A stretch of DNA of 45,388 nt from Bacteroidia bacterium. GTDB taxonomy: Bacteria > Bacteroidota > Bacteroidia > JADZBD01. A program made the translations under genes and the position numbers. The stretch's first letter is position 1. Every line of letters begins with the position of its first letter. The stretch covers positions 1 through 45,388 of the forward strand of contig JAGVMA010000081.1 in NCBI GenBank assembly GCA_020054095.1, given 5' to 3'. The notes beneath the pieces were generated by a model that ran no database searches, had not been told where the DNA came from, and saw nothing but the letters and a program-made list of their open reading frames with translations. Of this stretch, positions 9,450 to 18,221 are shown in pieces.

Positions 9450-9683
9450 ATGTTAGAAAATATGATGAGCAGCGAAGAAGAAAATAATCAATGGAATACT
9501 GATCACGAAAATTGGATTTGGGGCGTTTTTTACTTTAATAAAAACGACAGACGATTATTTCTTGCAAAGAGAAACTCTACACTTGGCTTTACTGTTAATT
9601 TTGCTAACCCACAAACCTATTTGTTTATTGCTGCATTAGTTTTACTACTGGTGCTTGTGAAAAATTTTAGTGCAATTTTTTAA
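9450..9683 (+). CDS. Small DUF5808-like membrane protein
   Basis: 77 residues. The centre (WGVFYFNKNDRRLFLAKRN, then LGFTVNFANP) matches the pattern I associate with DUF5808: a Tyr/Asn segment, D/N-x-RLF-x-K, then GwtlNfanP. One membrane helix follows (YLFIAALVLLLVLV). Function is unknown. Alternative starts at 9462 and 9465 would remove four or five residues. It stands alone, in the same direction as the membrane protein before it, with an 80-bp gap. Confidence 0.65.
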   Translation: MLENMMSSEEENNQWNTDHENWIWGVFYFNKNDRRLFLAKRNSTLGFTVNFANPQTYLFIAALVLLLVLVKNFSAIF

Positions 9684-9717
9684 CACTAAATATTTCCAAT
9701 TAATTTTTAAAATAATT

Positions 9718-10821
9718 CTATTTCCTTTTTTTGCTGCTTGACTTTTTAACTGATTTCTTTTTAGCTAAAGGTTTAGCTGCTTTCTTAGCTGGCTTTTTAG
9801 CAGCTTTCTTTTTAGCAACAGGTTTACCTGTCTTTTTGGCTGGCTTACTTGCTTTTTTCTTGGTAGCAGATTTGGCTTTATTTTTTGCAGCAGTTTTGCT
9901 TGCCTTTTTGGCTGGTTTAGCAGGTTTTTTAGGTGCAGCTTTTGTTTTTATTTTTTTCAAAAGTTCGGCCATCGCTTCTCCGATTTTAGCCGGAGATTCT
10001 ACTACTGTAACGCCACACTCTCGCAAAATTCGCATTTTGGCAGCGGCTGTATCATCGTGTCCGCCCACTATTGCGCCTGCGTGTCCCATTCTGCGGCCTG
10101 CGGGTGCAGTTTGTCCGGCAATAAAACCTACCACAGGTTTTGTTCCGTGTTGTTTTATCCATTTTCCGGCTAATGCTTCATAGTTTCCGCCTATTTCGCC
10201 TATCATCACTATGGCCTCGGTTTGCGGGTCGTTCATTAAAAGTTCCACAGCTTCTTTGGTAGGAGTTCCTATAATTGGGTCGCCACCAATGCCAATAGCA
10301 GTAGAAACGCCAAGTCCGGCTTTCACTATTTGGTCGGCAGCTTCGTAAGTTAATGTTCCCGATTTTGATACAATGCCCACTTTACCCGGTTTAAAAACAA
10401 AGCCCGGCATAATACCCACTTTAGCTTGCCCCGGAGTAATTACACCCGGGCAATTAGGTCCTATTAATGTACAGGCGCGGCTTTTAATATAATCTTTCAC
10501 TTTTATCATATCCTTTACAGGGATACCCTCGGTGATACAAACAATAACTTTAATGCCTGCTTCGGCAGCTTCCATAATGGCATCGGCAGCAAAAGCCGGA
10601 GGAACAAAAATGATGGTAACATTTGCACCCGCTTTGCTCACGGCTTCGGTTACGGTGTTAAAAACGGGCTTGCCCAAGTGTGTGCTTCCGCCTTTACCGG
10701 GCGTAACACCGCCCACCACATTGGTTCCGTATTCTATCATTTGCGTGGCATGAAAAGTGCCTTCGCTACCCGTAAAACCTTGTACAATTACTCTCGATTT
10801 TTTATCTACTAATACTGCCAT
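9718..10821 (-). CDS. sucD: Succinyl-CoA synthetase (ligase) subunit alpha with Lys/Ala-rich C-terminal tail
   Basis: 367 residues. Residues 1-290 are a complete SucD: CoA-binding start [15 protein letters not shown], the [11 protein letters not shown] loop (121-131), [12 protein letters not shown] (149-160), and the phosphorylated histidine in GHAGA (His247). The enzyme converts succinyl-CoA to succinate with ATP or GTP formation in the TCA cycle, together with SucB, which is not in this window. Residues 291-367 are an added tail of KKPAKPAKK-type repeats, basic and Ala/Pro-rich, resembling bacterial histone H1-like proteins. Ordinary SucD ends near residue 290. The same frame runs through without a break, so the fusion is real if the assembly is right. 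The gene lies 54 bp after the E1 gene, in the same direction. Confidence 0.93.
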   Translation of the reverse strand: MAVLVDKKSRVIVQGFTGSEGTFHATQMIEYGTNVVGGVTPGKGGSTHLGKPVFNTVTEAVSKAGANVTIIFVPPAFAADAIMEAAEAGIKVIVCITEGIPVKDMIKVKDYIKSRACTLIGPNCPGVITPGQAKVGIMPGFVFKPGKVGIVSKSGTLTYEAADQIVKAGLGVSTAIGIGGDPIIGTPTKEAVELLMNDPQTEAIVMIGEIGGNYEALAGKWIKQHGTKPVVGFIAGQTAPAGRRMGHAGAIVGGHDDTAAAKMRILRECGVTVVESPAKIGEAMAELLKKIKTKAAPKKPAKPAKKASKTAAKNKAKSATKKKASKPAKKTGKPVAKKKAAKKPAKKAAKPLAKKKSVKKSSSKKRK

Positions 10822-10875
10822 AATTTTTATTTTTTAATGCGATAGCGAATATAGAATTTTTATTTGTTTGATAGA

Positions 10876-12879
10876 TTAATACATTATTAACCGATAGATT
10901 ATTTCCTCAAACCGCGCTTTTGCCAAAAAGTTGTTTTCTAAATCGGGCGAGAAGGGGATAGGTGTATCGAGTGAGGCGCAGCGCATAACGGGTGCATCTA
11001 AATTTTTAAAACAGTGTTCGGAAATGAGTGCAGCTATTTCAGCACCAATGCCGCCTGTTAAATTGTCTTCGTGCAAAACTATTACCTTGCCTGTTTTCTT
11101 TACCGAGTTGATAATAGTTTCTGTATCTAATGGAGCGAGTGTTCGTAAATCAATTAAATCGGCACTTATGTTTTTGTTTTTCTCAAGTGTTTCTATTGCC
11201 CAATGCACACCCATTCCGTAAGTGATAATTGATACATCGTTTCCTTGTTTTATGGTGGCTGCTTTACCGAACGGGATGGTGTAATAATCATCAGGCACAT
11301 GTTGTGTGCCGCTTCGGTAAATGGCTTTATGTTCAAAGAACATAACCGGATTTGGATCTTCAAATGCAGTGAGCAGCAATCCTTTTGCATCGTAAGGAAA
11401 GGCAGGATAAGCAATTTTTAAACCCGCAGTGTGAAAAAACCATGCTTCGTTACTTTGCGAGTGAAACGGCCCGGCTGCAACTCCCGCACCGGTGGGCATC
11501 CGCACTACCACATCAGCATTTTGTTGCCAGCGCCAGTGGCTTTTTGCAAAGTTGTTTACTATTTGTGTTATGCCTTCTGTAACAAAATCGGCAAATTGCA
11601 TTTCCACCATCGCTTTCATTCCATTAATTGAGAGTCCGAGTCCGGCACCTAAAATAGCGCTTTCGCAGAGCGGTGTGTTGCGCACACGCTGCTTGCCAAA
11701 TTCTTTTACAAATCCATCGGTGATTTTAAAGACACCACCGTATTCGGCAATGTCTTGACCCATTAATACCAAGTTGTTATGCTTTTGCATAGCGAGGCGC
11801 AATCCATCCGATATGGCATCAATCATTCTGCGTTCGGTAGTTTTTTCGGTTGCAGGTTTTGTTTCGGTAAATACAAATGGTGCATACACATCGTTGTATT
11901 CTCTTTCGGTATCGGGTTTTACTTTTTCTTCGGCAAAAGCAAGTTCTAATCCTTTTTCAATTTCTTCTTTTATGCCTGCACGTATTTTTTCCTTTCCATC
12001 GGCTGTTAAAACCGATTCTTCTGTTAACCATCGTTCAAAATTTTCTATCGGGTCTTTTCGTCCCCATTCTTCAAAGTTTTTTGGGTCAATGTATTTTACG
12101 CCCGATGCTTCTTCGTGTCCGCGCATGCGATAGGTCATGCACTCTACTATAATTGGTTTTGGATTTTTTCTTATTTCTTCGGATAGTTGTTTAAAGGTGT
12201 CGTAAACTTCGAGCACATTATTACCATCAATCTGCACAGCTTTTATTCCGTAACCAATTCCTTTATCAATAAATTGTTTGCACCTAAATTGCTCGTTACT
12301 TGGCGTAGATAATCCCCAGCCATTATTCTCAATAGCAAATAGTACGGGTAAATCCCAAACTGCAGCTGTGTTAAGCGCTTCGTGAAAATCGCCTTCCGAT
12401 GCGCCTCCATCACCGGTGTAAACAAGTGTTACTTTTTTTTGTTTTTTTAAAATAGTACCAAGTGCAATTCCATCGGCTACGCCAAGTTGCGGCCCAAGGT
12501 GCGATATCATACCCACAATATTATATTCCTGTGTTCCGAAATGAAAACTCCTGTCGCGCCCTTTAGTAAAACCACTCATCTTGCCTTGAAACTGTGCAAA
12601 TAAGCGATTAAGCGGAATGCCGCGTGTGGTAAATGTTCCTAAGTTGCGATGCATTGGCAAAATATATTCATCGCGCTCAAGCGCCATAGCAGCGCCCACG
12701 GAGCTCGCTTCTTGCCCTATGCCCGAAAACCATTTTGAAATACGTCCTTGTCGCAAAAGCACCAGCATTTTTTCTTCAATCATGCGTGGCTTTATAAGCT
12801 GGTAGTATAAATCGAGTAAAAACTTGTCAGTATGTTTTGTGGTGCGGGTGTAAATTATGGGCGTGTCAACGGTTATCAT
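10876..12879 (-). CDS. Fused 2-oxoacid dehydrogenase E1 component (alpha and beta in one chain)
   Basis: 667 residues. The alpha half (about 1-340) has the substrate/TPP regions GQEASSVGAAMAL, LPMHRNLG, the TPP motif GDGGASEGDFHEALNTAAV ending in ENN, and the phosphorylation-loop-like YRMRGHEEAS. The beta half (about 350-667) has MGQDIAEYGGVFKITDGF, TPLCESAILGAGLGLS and the C-terminal transketolase domain (IDLRTLAPLDTETI, HEDN). It decarboxylates a 2-oxoacid and passes the acyl group to lipoyl-E2. Fused E1 of this length in Bacteroidota is usually annotated as branched-chain 2-oxoacid or pyruvate dehydrogenase; sequence reading alone does not settle the substrate. E2 and E3 genes are not nearby. 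It probably shares a transcript with sucD. Confidence 0.92.
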   Translation of the reverse strand: MITVDTPIIYTRTTKHTDKFLLDLYYQLIKPRMIEEKMLVLLRQGRISKWFSGIGQEASSVGAAMALERDEYILPMHRNLGTFTTRGIPLNRLFAQFQGKMSGFTKGRDRSFHFGTQEYNIVGMISHLGPQLGVADGIALGTILKKQKKVTLVYTGDGGASEGDFHEALNTAAVWDLPVLFAIENNGWGLSTPSNEQFRCKQFIDKGIGYGIKAVQIDGNNVLEVYDTFKQLSEEIRKNPKPIIVECMTYRMRGHEEASGVKYIDPKNFEEWGRKDPIENFERWLTEESVLTADGKEKIRAGIKEEIEKGLELAFAEEKVKPDTEREYNDVYAPFVFTETKPATEKTTERRMIDAISDGLRLAMQKHNNLVLMGQDIAEYGGVFKITDGFVKEFGKQRVRNTPLCESAILGAGLGLSINGMKAMVEMQFADFVTEGITQIVNNFAKSHWRWQQNADVVVRMPTGAGVAAGPFHSQSNEAWFFHTAGLKIAYPAFPYDAKGLLLTAFEDPNPVMFFEHKAIYRSGTQHVPDDYYTIPFGKAATIKQGNDVSIITYGMGVHWAIETLEKNKNISADLIDLRTLAPLDTETIINSVKKTGKVIVLHEDNLTGGIGAEIAALISEHCFKNLDAPVMRCASLDTPIPFSPDLENNFLAKARFEEIIYRLIMY

Positions 12880-12899
12880 TATAAGTAAATGTAAATGTT

Positions 12900-12907
12900 T
12901 AAATTTG
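12900..12907 (+). promoter_or_regulatory. -7 box upstream of the small Cys-tailed protein gene
   Basis: TAAATTTG is an exact match to TAnnTTTG, 26 bp before the ATG at 12934, in the 54-bp gap between divergent genes. No clear -33 element was seen. Confidence 0.4.
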
Positions 12908-12933
12908 GAGCATAAAAATAAGAAATTGCACCA

Positions 12934-13059
12934 ATGAGCGCAGAAAACATATTTATCTTTTTAGCAGTTGCTTTAGCCGTTTTTTACTTGGGCAAAAAAA
13001 TTTATAAAACAGCTTTTCGGAAGCCGGAATGTGGCAATGGATGTAACTGCAAGCATTAA
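12934..13059 (+). CDS. 41-residue membrane protein with Cys-rich tail (FeoB-associated type)
   Basis: ATG at 12934 to TAA at 13057-13059. The N-terminus is one hydrophobic helix (NIFIFLAVALAVFYLG), then a basic patch (KKIYKTAFRK), then the tail PECGNGCNCKH with cysteines at 33, 37 and 39. This arrangement resembles the FeoB-associated Cys-rich membrane protein family, small single-helix proteins usually found beside ferrous iron transporters. No feo gene is in the window, so a role in metal binding is inference. The next gene starts 23 bp before this one ends, so the two are probably translationally coupled. Confidence 0.65.
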   Translation: MSAENIFIFLAVALAVFYLGKKIYKTAFRKPECGNGCNCKH

Positions 13060-14746
13060 CCCTGCAAATTTTATTGATAAAGCATTTAATCGCTTTTTTA
13101 TTGTAGCAGTTTTTTTTGTTGCAGTATTTCAGTTGCTTTCGCTTTTCACGGTTGATATAATGAATATTGATTCATCGCAATACGCGCTTATATCAAAAGA
13201 AATGTATCTATCAGGCAGCTATTTGGAGGTGTATTGCCGTGCGGCTGATTATTTAGATAAGCCGCCTCTTCTTTTTTGGTCGGCAGCATTGGCGTTTAAA
13301 AATTTTGGTGTTAACGATTGGGCTTTTCGCCTGCCATCTATTTTGGTTTATGTTTTAGGATTGTACTCGCTTTACCGTTATGCTAAATTATTTTACCACG
13401 AGCTTGTTGCAAAATTAGCTGTGCTTGTGATGTTATCGTGTGTTGCATCTTACATGATGGTATCGGATGTGCGAACCGATACGCTGCTTGCCGGCTGGAT
13501 TTTATTTGCGCTATGGCAGTTAGCCGAATTTAATAAGACAAAAAAAAATGTCAATATAATTTTAGGCGCTATTGGTATTGGCATGGCAATGCTTAGCAAG
13601 GGACCAATCGGTTTGGTGGTTCCGGTTATAGCATTCTCATGTGATTTTTTTTATAAGAAGCAATGGTCGCATTTTTTCAGATGGCAATATATAGTAGCAC
13701 TAATTGTAGTAGCAGTTGTTTTATTGCCTATGAGTTATGGGTTGTATTTGCAATATGATTTGCATCCCGAAAAAAATGTGTACAATCTACAAGGGCCATC
13801 GGGCTTAGAATTTTTTTATTGGACACAAAGTTTTGGGCGCATCACGGGCGAAAATTATTGGGACAATAACCCCGATCCGTTTTTTTTATACCATAGTTTT
13901 TTATGGAGTTTCTTGCCATGGGTTGTTTTTTTTATTCCTGCCTATTATCATGAGCTAAAACACATAATTAAAAGCAGGAAACTGAGCCATAAGCCCGAAG
14001 TAATTACTTTTTGTGGATTTACGTTTATTTTAATTTTTCTTTCTTTATCAAAATACCAACTGCCGCATTACACATTTTTAATTCATCCGCTTGCGGCATT
14101 AATGGTAGCAAAGTATTTACACAGATGCTGTTTTTCCGATGTTAAACCAAAATATGTTTCTACAGTTTTTAGAATTAACTGTTTTGTTATGTTGCTTCTT
14201 TTTTTAGGAATGGCACTCATTATCAATTTTGTTTTTCCGGCAAATTGGCTTTACAACTTACCTGTTTTAATCTGTTTAGGTTTGTTTTTATTTTATATGC
14301 TGAATAAAAACATCGAACGGTTGTATAAACTTGTTGGCGTTTCGGTGGTTACAATTGTGGCAGTTTATTATGTGCTTAGCTCTTGTTTCTATCCTAATCT
14401 GTTAAGATTCCAAAGCGATTCCGTTATAGCTTACGATTTGAATAAACCCGAAAATGCCGATGCGAAAATTTATGTAGTAAATAATTTTTGTGGTTTCGCA
14501 CTCGATTTTTATTGTCAATTACCTGTAAAACATGTTAGCGAAGAGGAACTGAAGCAAAATTTAATAGCAGGTAAAACTTTTATTGTTACTGATTCCGCAA
14601 CCGCTCAAAATTGGAAGGCCCATTACAGTGAAATAAAAATTATAAAACAGTACAATGACTTTTCGATAACACAATTAACCCCATCGTTTTTGAATCCCTC
14701 ATCGCGGCCACAAAAGTTGCGAAAAGTTTTTTTGCTTAAGTATTAA
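13037..14746 (+). CDS. ArnT-like GT-C glycosyltransferase (PMT_2 / GT39-83 type)
   Basis: About 569 residues from the ATG at 13037; a GTG at 13031 is also possible. Family features are the acidic first loop (IMNIDSSQYALISKEM), the conserved YLDKPPLLFWSAAL, and DVRTDTLLAGWILFALW, then about eleven membrane helices and a soluble C-terminal end. GT-C enzymes of this group move a sugar from a polyprenyl phosphate onto lipid A, protein or another lipid on the periplasmic side. The real donor and acceptor are unknown. It overlaps the small Cys-tailed gene upstream by 23 bp and is convergent with the rhodanese gene, with a 9-bp gap. Confidence 0.88.
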   Translation: MDVTASINPANFIDKAFNRFFIVAVFFVAVFQLLSLFTVDIMNIDSSQYALISKEMYLSGSYLEVYCRAADYLDKPPLLFWSAALAFKNFGVNDWAFRLPSILVYVLGLYSLYRYAKLFYHELVAKLAVLVMLSCVASYMMVSDVRTDTLLAGWILFALWQLAEFNKTKKNVNIILGAIGIGMAMLSKGPIGLVVPVIAFSCDFFYKKQWSHFFRWQYIVALIVVAVVLLPMSYGLYLQYDLHPEKNVYNLQGPSGLEFFYWTQSFGRITGENYWDNNPDPFFLYHSFLWSFLPWVVFFIPAYYHELKHIIKSRKLSHKPEVITFCGFTFILIFLSLSKYQLPHYTFLIHPLAALMVAKYLHRCCFSDVKPKYVSTVFRINCFVMLLLFLGMALIINFVFPANWLYNLPVLICLGLFLFYMLNKNIERLYKLVGVSVVTIVAVYYVLSSCFYPNLLRFQSDSVIAYDLNKPENADAKIYVVNNFCGFALDFYCQLPVKHVSEEELKQNLIAGKTFIVTDSATAQNWKAHYSEIKIIKQYNDFSITQLTPSFLNPSSRPQKLRKVFLLKY

Positions 14747-14755
14747 AAGCAATAA

Positions 14756-15205
14756 TTATTTTACCTTTTCCATAGGGTAGCCTTTGCTCACCCAATCGTC
14801 TTGCAAGTTAGAAGGTAAGTAAAGCACCTTGTGGTTTTTGTAACCGGCTTCGTTTAAATATTCAAACGGAGCGGTTACATTAGGGCAACTTTTAAATTTA
14901 CAGCAACCACAGTAAATAATTATTTCTTTGTCTTTTGCTATTTTGCTTACTAAATATTTAAAGTCTTCCATGCCTGATAATGTAGAACAGGCTTCTTTTG
15001 TAGCGATTGCAGTTTTTATTAAATCTACTTTTCCCACACAAATTATAGTTGGCTTCACCACTTTATCATCATTTAATTTCTGAACTAAATTAAATGGATA
15101 CATCATCTGAGTGGCCGTCCACGGAACATTTTCTTGATAGGTGCTAAAAGCAAGTGTGATTATAATACATAGTACACTTGCCGTTTTTAGAATGAAAGTT
15201 TTCAT
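14756..15205 (-). CDS. Secreted rhodanese-like protein with Cys-rich active loop
   Basis: 149 residues from the ATG at 15205, chosen because MKTFILKTASVLCIIITLAFS is a clean signal peptide; the frame extends 11 codons upstream. The rhodanese part (about 75-149) ends in LQDDWVSKGYPMEKV. The active-site loop reads IIIYCGCCKFKSCPN: a Cys in the usual catalytic position, surrounded by three more. Rhodaneses transfer sulfane sulfur. The four cysteines suggest a thiol or metal role in the periplasm, as inference. It is the last gene of the exporter operon, 43 bp after the CutA-like gene. Confidence 0.8.
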   Translation of the reverse strand: MKTFILKTASVLCIIITLAFSTYQENVPWTATQMMYPFNLVQKLNDDKVVKPTIICVGKVDLIKTAIATKEACSTLSGMEDFKYLVSKIAKDKEIIIYCGCCKFKSCPNVTAPFEYLNEAGYKNHKVLYLPSNLQDDWVSKGYPMEKVK

Positions 15206-15248
15206 GATTTTTTTTGGGAAATGAATATCAAAAACCATTCCAGCAAAT

Positions 15249-15563
15249 TTATACTTTTTCTAAGCTTTCTGTCAGCACATTTGCTTGCTTCCAATCCATT
15301 TGAACAACTGCCAATGAGTATAGTTCGGGCATGTTATCCATAAACACACTTCGCAATGTGTTTTCTATTTTTTGGAATAACAGTGATTTTGTTTTTGCCG
15401 ATAATAGATAAACTTTGTTGTAAACAATTTTTCCGTTTTCTACAGTCAGTCTTTCCACATCTCGGTCAACTGTTAAGTCTATAGCCAAATTTTTGGAGAT
15501 TAATATTTCGGCTACTTTCTCAATTATTTTTTCTTCCTTAGAATAAATTTGTAAGTGTATCAT
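15249..15563 (-). CDS. CutA1-like small protein
   Basis: 104 residues. The order of elements fits a divergent CutA1 (a small trimeric protein): helix EEKIIEKVAEILISKNLAIDL, then a strand with NGKIVYNKVYLL, then SAKTKSLLFQKIENTLRSVF, then MPELYSLAVVQMDW. CutA1 proteins normally have the same K-T-K...i...hPYevPei pattern, here changed to MPELYSL. Function of CutA1 is debated (metal tolerance). The call rests on pattern only. It sits between the TPR and rhodanese genes, 12 bp after the former, in one operon. Confidence 0.45.
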   Translation of the reverse strand: MIHLQIYSKEEKIIEKVAEILISKNLAIDLTVDRDVERLTVENGKIVYNKVYLLSAKTKSLLFQKIENTLRSVFMDNMPELYSLAVVQMDWKQANVLTESLEKV

Positions 15564-15575
15564 GGTTTTTGCTTT

Positions 15576-16820
15576 TTAATTATCACAAAATTTTATGAGC
15601 ATGTTTTTTGCAGGAGTATATCCAAGGTCAATTGCGAACCTTAAATCATCGCAGCCGGGTATTAATCTGTAAGACATTAATTGAGCTAAACCGCGATTAT
15701 AATATGCTTCGGCAAAACTGCTATTAATTACGATGGCTTTGTTGTAATCGTCAATTGCATTATTGTATTCTCCAAATAACAAATTTATGCTACCCCTTAA
15801 GTTGTAATTGTAAGCGCTGTTTGGGTCAATTTCAATTAGTTTATTGGCATCATTTAATGCTGCACTGTAATCACCTAAAAATTTCTGTAAAAAAGATCTG
15901 TTGTATAGTGCATTAATGTATTCCGAATTAAGAGATAGGGATTTATTATAATCATCTAAAGCTCCATTGTAGTCGCCCATTTCTTTTTTTACTAAAGCGC
16001 GTGCGAAATAAATATGTGCATTGTCGTGTGCCAATTGAATTGCTTTGTTTAAATCTTTTTTTGACATTATAGTGTCTTTGTTTAGCCGATAGGCAATGCT
16101 TCGGTTATAATATGCCAGTGCAAAATTCGAGTCAATTGCTATAGCTGTGCTAAATGCATTAATAGATGGAGTAATGATATTCTGTTTTAAGTAAACCATG
16201 CCGATAACATCGTGCGCTATCGCGGATTTATTGTTTAAAGTCAAGGCCGAATCGGCAGTTTTTAAACAATTGAGATAGTCGTTTTTTAAAAGATGAACTA
16301 TTGCTTTTTTTACAAGTTCATCAGCGGTATTGTAATTTTTACTAATCAATAAATCCAAATCTTTTAATGCATTTATATAGTCGCCCATCAGCATAAAATC
16401 GTTTACTCTAAATTCAATGTATTTTGCACTATCCGGGTTCATGGATATTAATTTATTAATGTCATCTAAAGCTCCTTTGTAATCGTGGGCAAGTATTTTT
16501 AGTTTTGCTCTGCGGTCGTAAACATAAAGTGAGTAGGGATTTAATTTGAGGGCATAATTGTAATCGGATAGCGATTGTTGAAAGTTATTCAGCCGTTCAT
16601 TCAAAACTGCTCTTTTCATATAAGCTTCGGCATAGGTTTCATCGGCAACTATTGCATTTGTATAGGAGTTAAGCGCAGTTACCCAATTTCCTTGTCGTAA
16701 AAAAACATCACCTTCTTGAATATGTTTTATTGATTCAAGACGCTGCGTGGTTTGTGCGTTTGCAATACAGGATATTGCTAAGGTAAAAATGAATAAGGAA
16801 TTTTTAAATGCTGTTATCAT
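15576..16820 (-). CDS. Periplasmic tetratricopeptide-repeat protein of the exporter operon
   Basis: 414 residues. A signal peptide (MITAFKNSLFIFTLAISCIANAQ) is followed by about ten TPR units from residue 30 to 400, such as YAEAYMKRAVLNERLNNFQQ and SAYNYNLRGSINLLFGEYNN. TPRs are helical scaffolds for protein binding. No catalytic domain was seen. The ATG overlaps the TGA of the TolC-like gene (ATGA, minus strand), so translation is probably coupled and the protein may work with the exporter, for example as a periplasmic or outer-membrane partner. This is inference from position. Confidence 0.85.
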   Translation of the reverse strand: MITAFKNSLFIFTLAISCIANAQTTQRLESIKHIQEGDVFLRQGNWVTALNSYTNAIVADETYAEAYMKRAVLNERLNNFQQSLSDYNYALKLNPYSLYVYDRRAKLKILAHDYKGALDDINKLISMNPDSAKYIEFRVNDFMLMGDYINALKDLDLLISKNYNTADELVKKAIVHLLKNDYLNCLKTADSALTLNNKSAIAHDVIGMVYLKQNIITPSINAFSTAIAIDSNFALAYYNRSIAYRLNKDTIMSKKDLNKAIQLAHDNAHIYFARALVKKEMGDYNGALDDYNKSLSLNSEYINALYNRSFLQKFLGDYSAALNDANKLIEIDPNSAYNYNLRGSINLLFGEYNNAIDDYNKAIVINSSFAEAYYNRGLAQLMSYRLIPGCDDLRFAIDLGYTPAKNMLIKFCDN

Positions 16821-18220
16821 AATCCAAGTCTACCAAGTGAGTAATTAATTGTAAGTAACGTTTTTTTGTTTTTCGCAATTAAATCAACCAGTTTTATTTT
16901 TGCATTTATTGCGCTGTTCTCTCTGGCGTTTACTAAAAAAACCGAACTTTCACCGGTGTTAAACATTTTGTTTTCGGCCGCTAATAGCGATTCGTAGTTT
17001 ACTACAGTTTGCCGATATGTTTTTATTTGATTTTGCAATGTGAAATATTCGTTAGTTGCTGCTTTCACTTTATTGTATATTTCGTAAGATTTATCCTGCA
17101 TATCAAGAGTAGTTTCTGTGATTTTTAATTTAGTAAGTTGCAGTCCTCCTCTTTCTTTTCTCAATAAAAGTGGCATTGAAATGGTGGCGCCCCATTTATA
17201 ATTATTCAAATTATAATTATTTGAAAAAGCATCGCCAGTGCTATAATTCAATGCATTGTAATTGATGTTAAACACGGGTTTAAGCTGTTCTTTTTTCCAT
17301 CGTTGTTCAATTTTTAGTTGTTCAATTTTTAAGTTATATAACATTAACTGAGGGTGATTTGCCGTTACACTATCTTGGGATGATTGAAGTAAATCAGGTA
17401 CAATTTCGGTGGTAGTTATGAACATGTATGTTTCTGGTATGGTTCCGGGTTTTATTTCAAGTGGTATATTATTTTGAAACCAGAGATACGTGCTTAGTGC
17501 TAAGGTTGAATTGCTATAATCAAGCTTTGCTTGTTCTAAACTTATGAAGCGCTCTTGTAACTGTATGTTTGCCTCAAGTGTATCAACGTATGGTCGGTCG
17601 CCAAGTTTTGCGCTTGCCTTTGTTGCATTAAATCGTTGCAGTGTAATATTGTAGGCGTCTTGCATTATTAGCAAGGTGTTGTAACTTATAAACCAATTCC
17701 AATAGGCGCTTCCTGCATCGTAAATTAATTGGTTTAATATTAATAAGCGCTCGCTTTCGGTTGCAGTTTTATATAGTTCTGCTTGTTTTATGGCTGCTCT
17801 GCGTTGGTCAATAAACAATCCTTGCCCAATAGGAACCGAAATACCTGCTTGCCAAAGTCCGGATTGAGGTGTTGTGTTTTCCGGATTCAAATAGTAACCC
17901 ATATTATTTTCGTACGCGGCTTTTATGTCAACTCCAATCCAGGTTGGGATTGTTAATCCGGCATTAATCAAACTAAAATATTGTTGTTCATTAAAATACT
18001 TTTGATTTAAATCTGAATTAATTTTCGGGTCTAAGTTTCCTTTTGTACTTAACACAGATGCATCTCCTTGTTTTAATAAAAGATTTGCTTGCTGAGCTAC
18101 AGGGTGATATTTTTTAACGATAGCAATAAAAGTGTCGAGCGATAGAATTTTAGTATAGCTGCTCTGTGCAGATGAAATGCAATGCAGGAAAACAAAACAG
18201 TATGTAATAATTCTGTTCAT
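16817..18220 (-). CDS. TolC-like outer-membrane efflux protein
   Basis: 467 residues from the ATG at 18220, where MNRIITYCFVFLHCISSAQ makes a signal peptide; the frame extends 27 codons further into the adaptor gene but without sense. The body shows the two-fold long-helix organisation of the family: LSLDTFIAIVKKYHPVAQQA near the start, repeated AxLxxAExxYxxx-like coiled segments (GSAYWNWFISYNTLL), GISVPIGQGLFID and ATISMPLLLRKERGGLQL strands, and a C-terminal VKAATNEYFTLQNQIKTY helix. TolC-type proteins form a trimeric outer-membrane channel. It starts 1 bp after the adaptor gene ends and overlaps the TPR gene by 4 bp. Confidence 0.88.
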   Translation of the reverse strand: MNRIITYCFVFLHCISSAQSSYTKILSLDTFIAIVKKYHPVAQQANLLLKQGDASVLSTKGNLDPKINSDLNQKYFNEQQYFSLINAGLTIPTWIGVDIKAAYENNMGYYLNPENTTPQSGLWQAGISVPIGQGLFIDQRRAAIKQAELYKTATESERLLILNQLIYDAGSAYWNWFISYNTLLIMQDAYNITLQRFNATKASAKLGDRPYVDTLEANIQLQERFISLEQAKLDYSNSTLALSTYLWFQNNIPLEIKPGTIPETYMFITTTEIVPDLLQSSQDSVTANHPQLMLYNLKIEQLKIEQRWKKEQLKPVFNINYNALNYSTGDAFSNNYNLNNYKWGATISMPLLLRKERGGLQLTKLKITETTLDMQDKSYEIYNKVKAATNEYFTLQNQIKTYRQTVVNYESLLAAENKMFNTGESSVFLVNARENSAINAKIKLVDLIAKNKKTLLTINYSLGRLGL

Positions 18221-18221
18221 T

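Noticed and set aside
9731-10183. 150-residue Leu/Ala/Phe-rich frame opposite the sucD tail
   Set aside because: Antisense of Lys/Ala codons gives apparent membrane helices; the sucD frame carries the conserved motifs.
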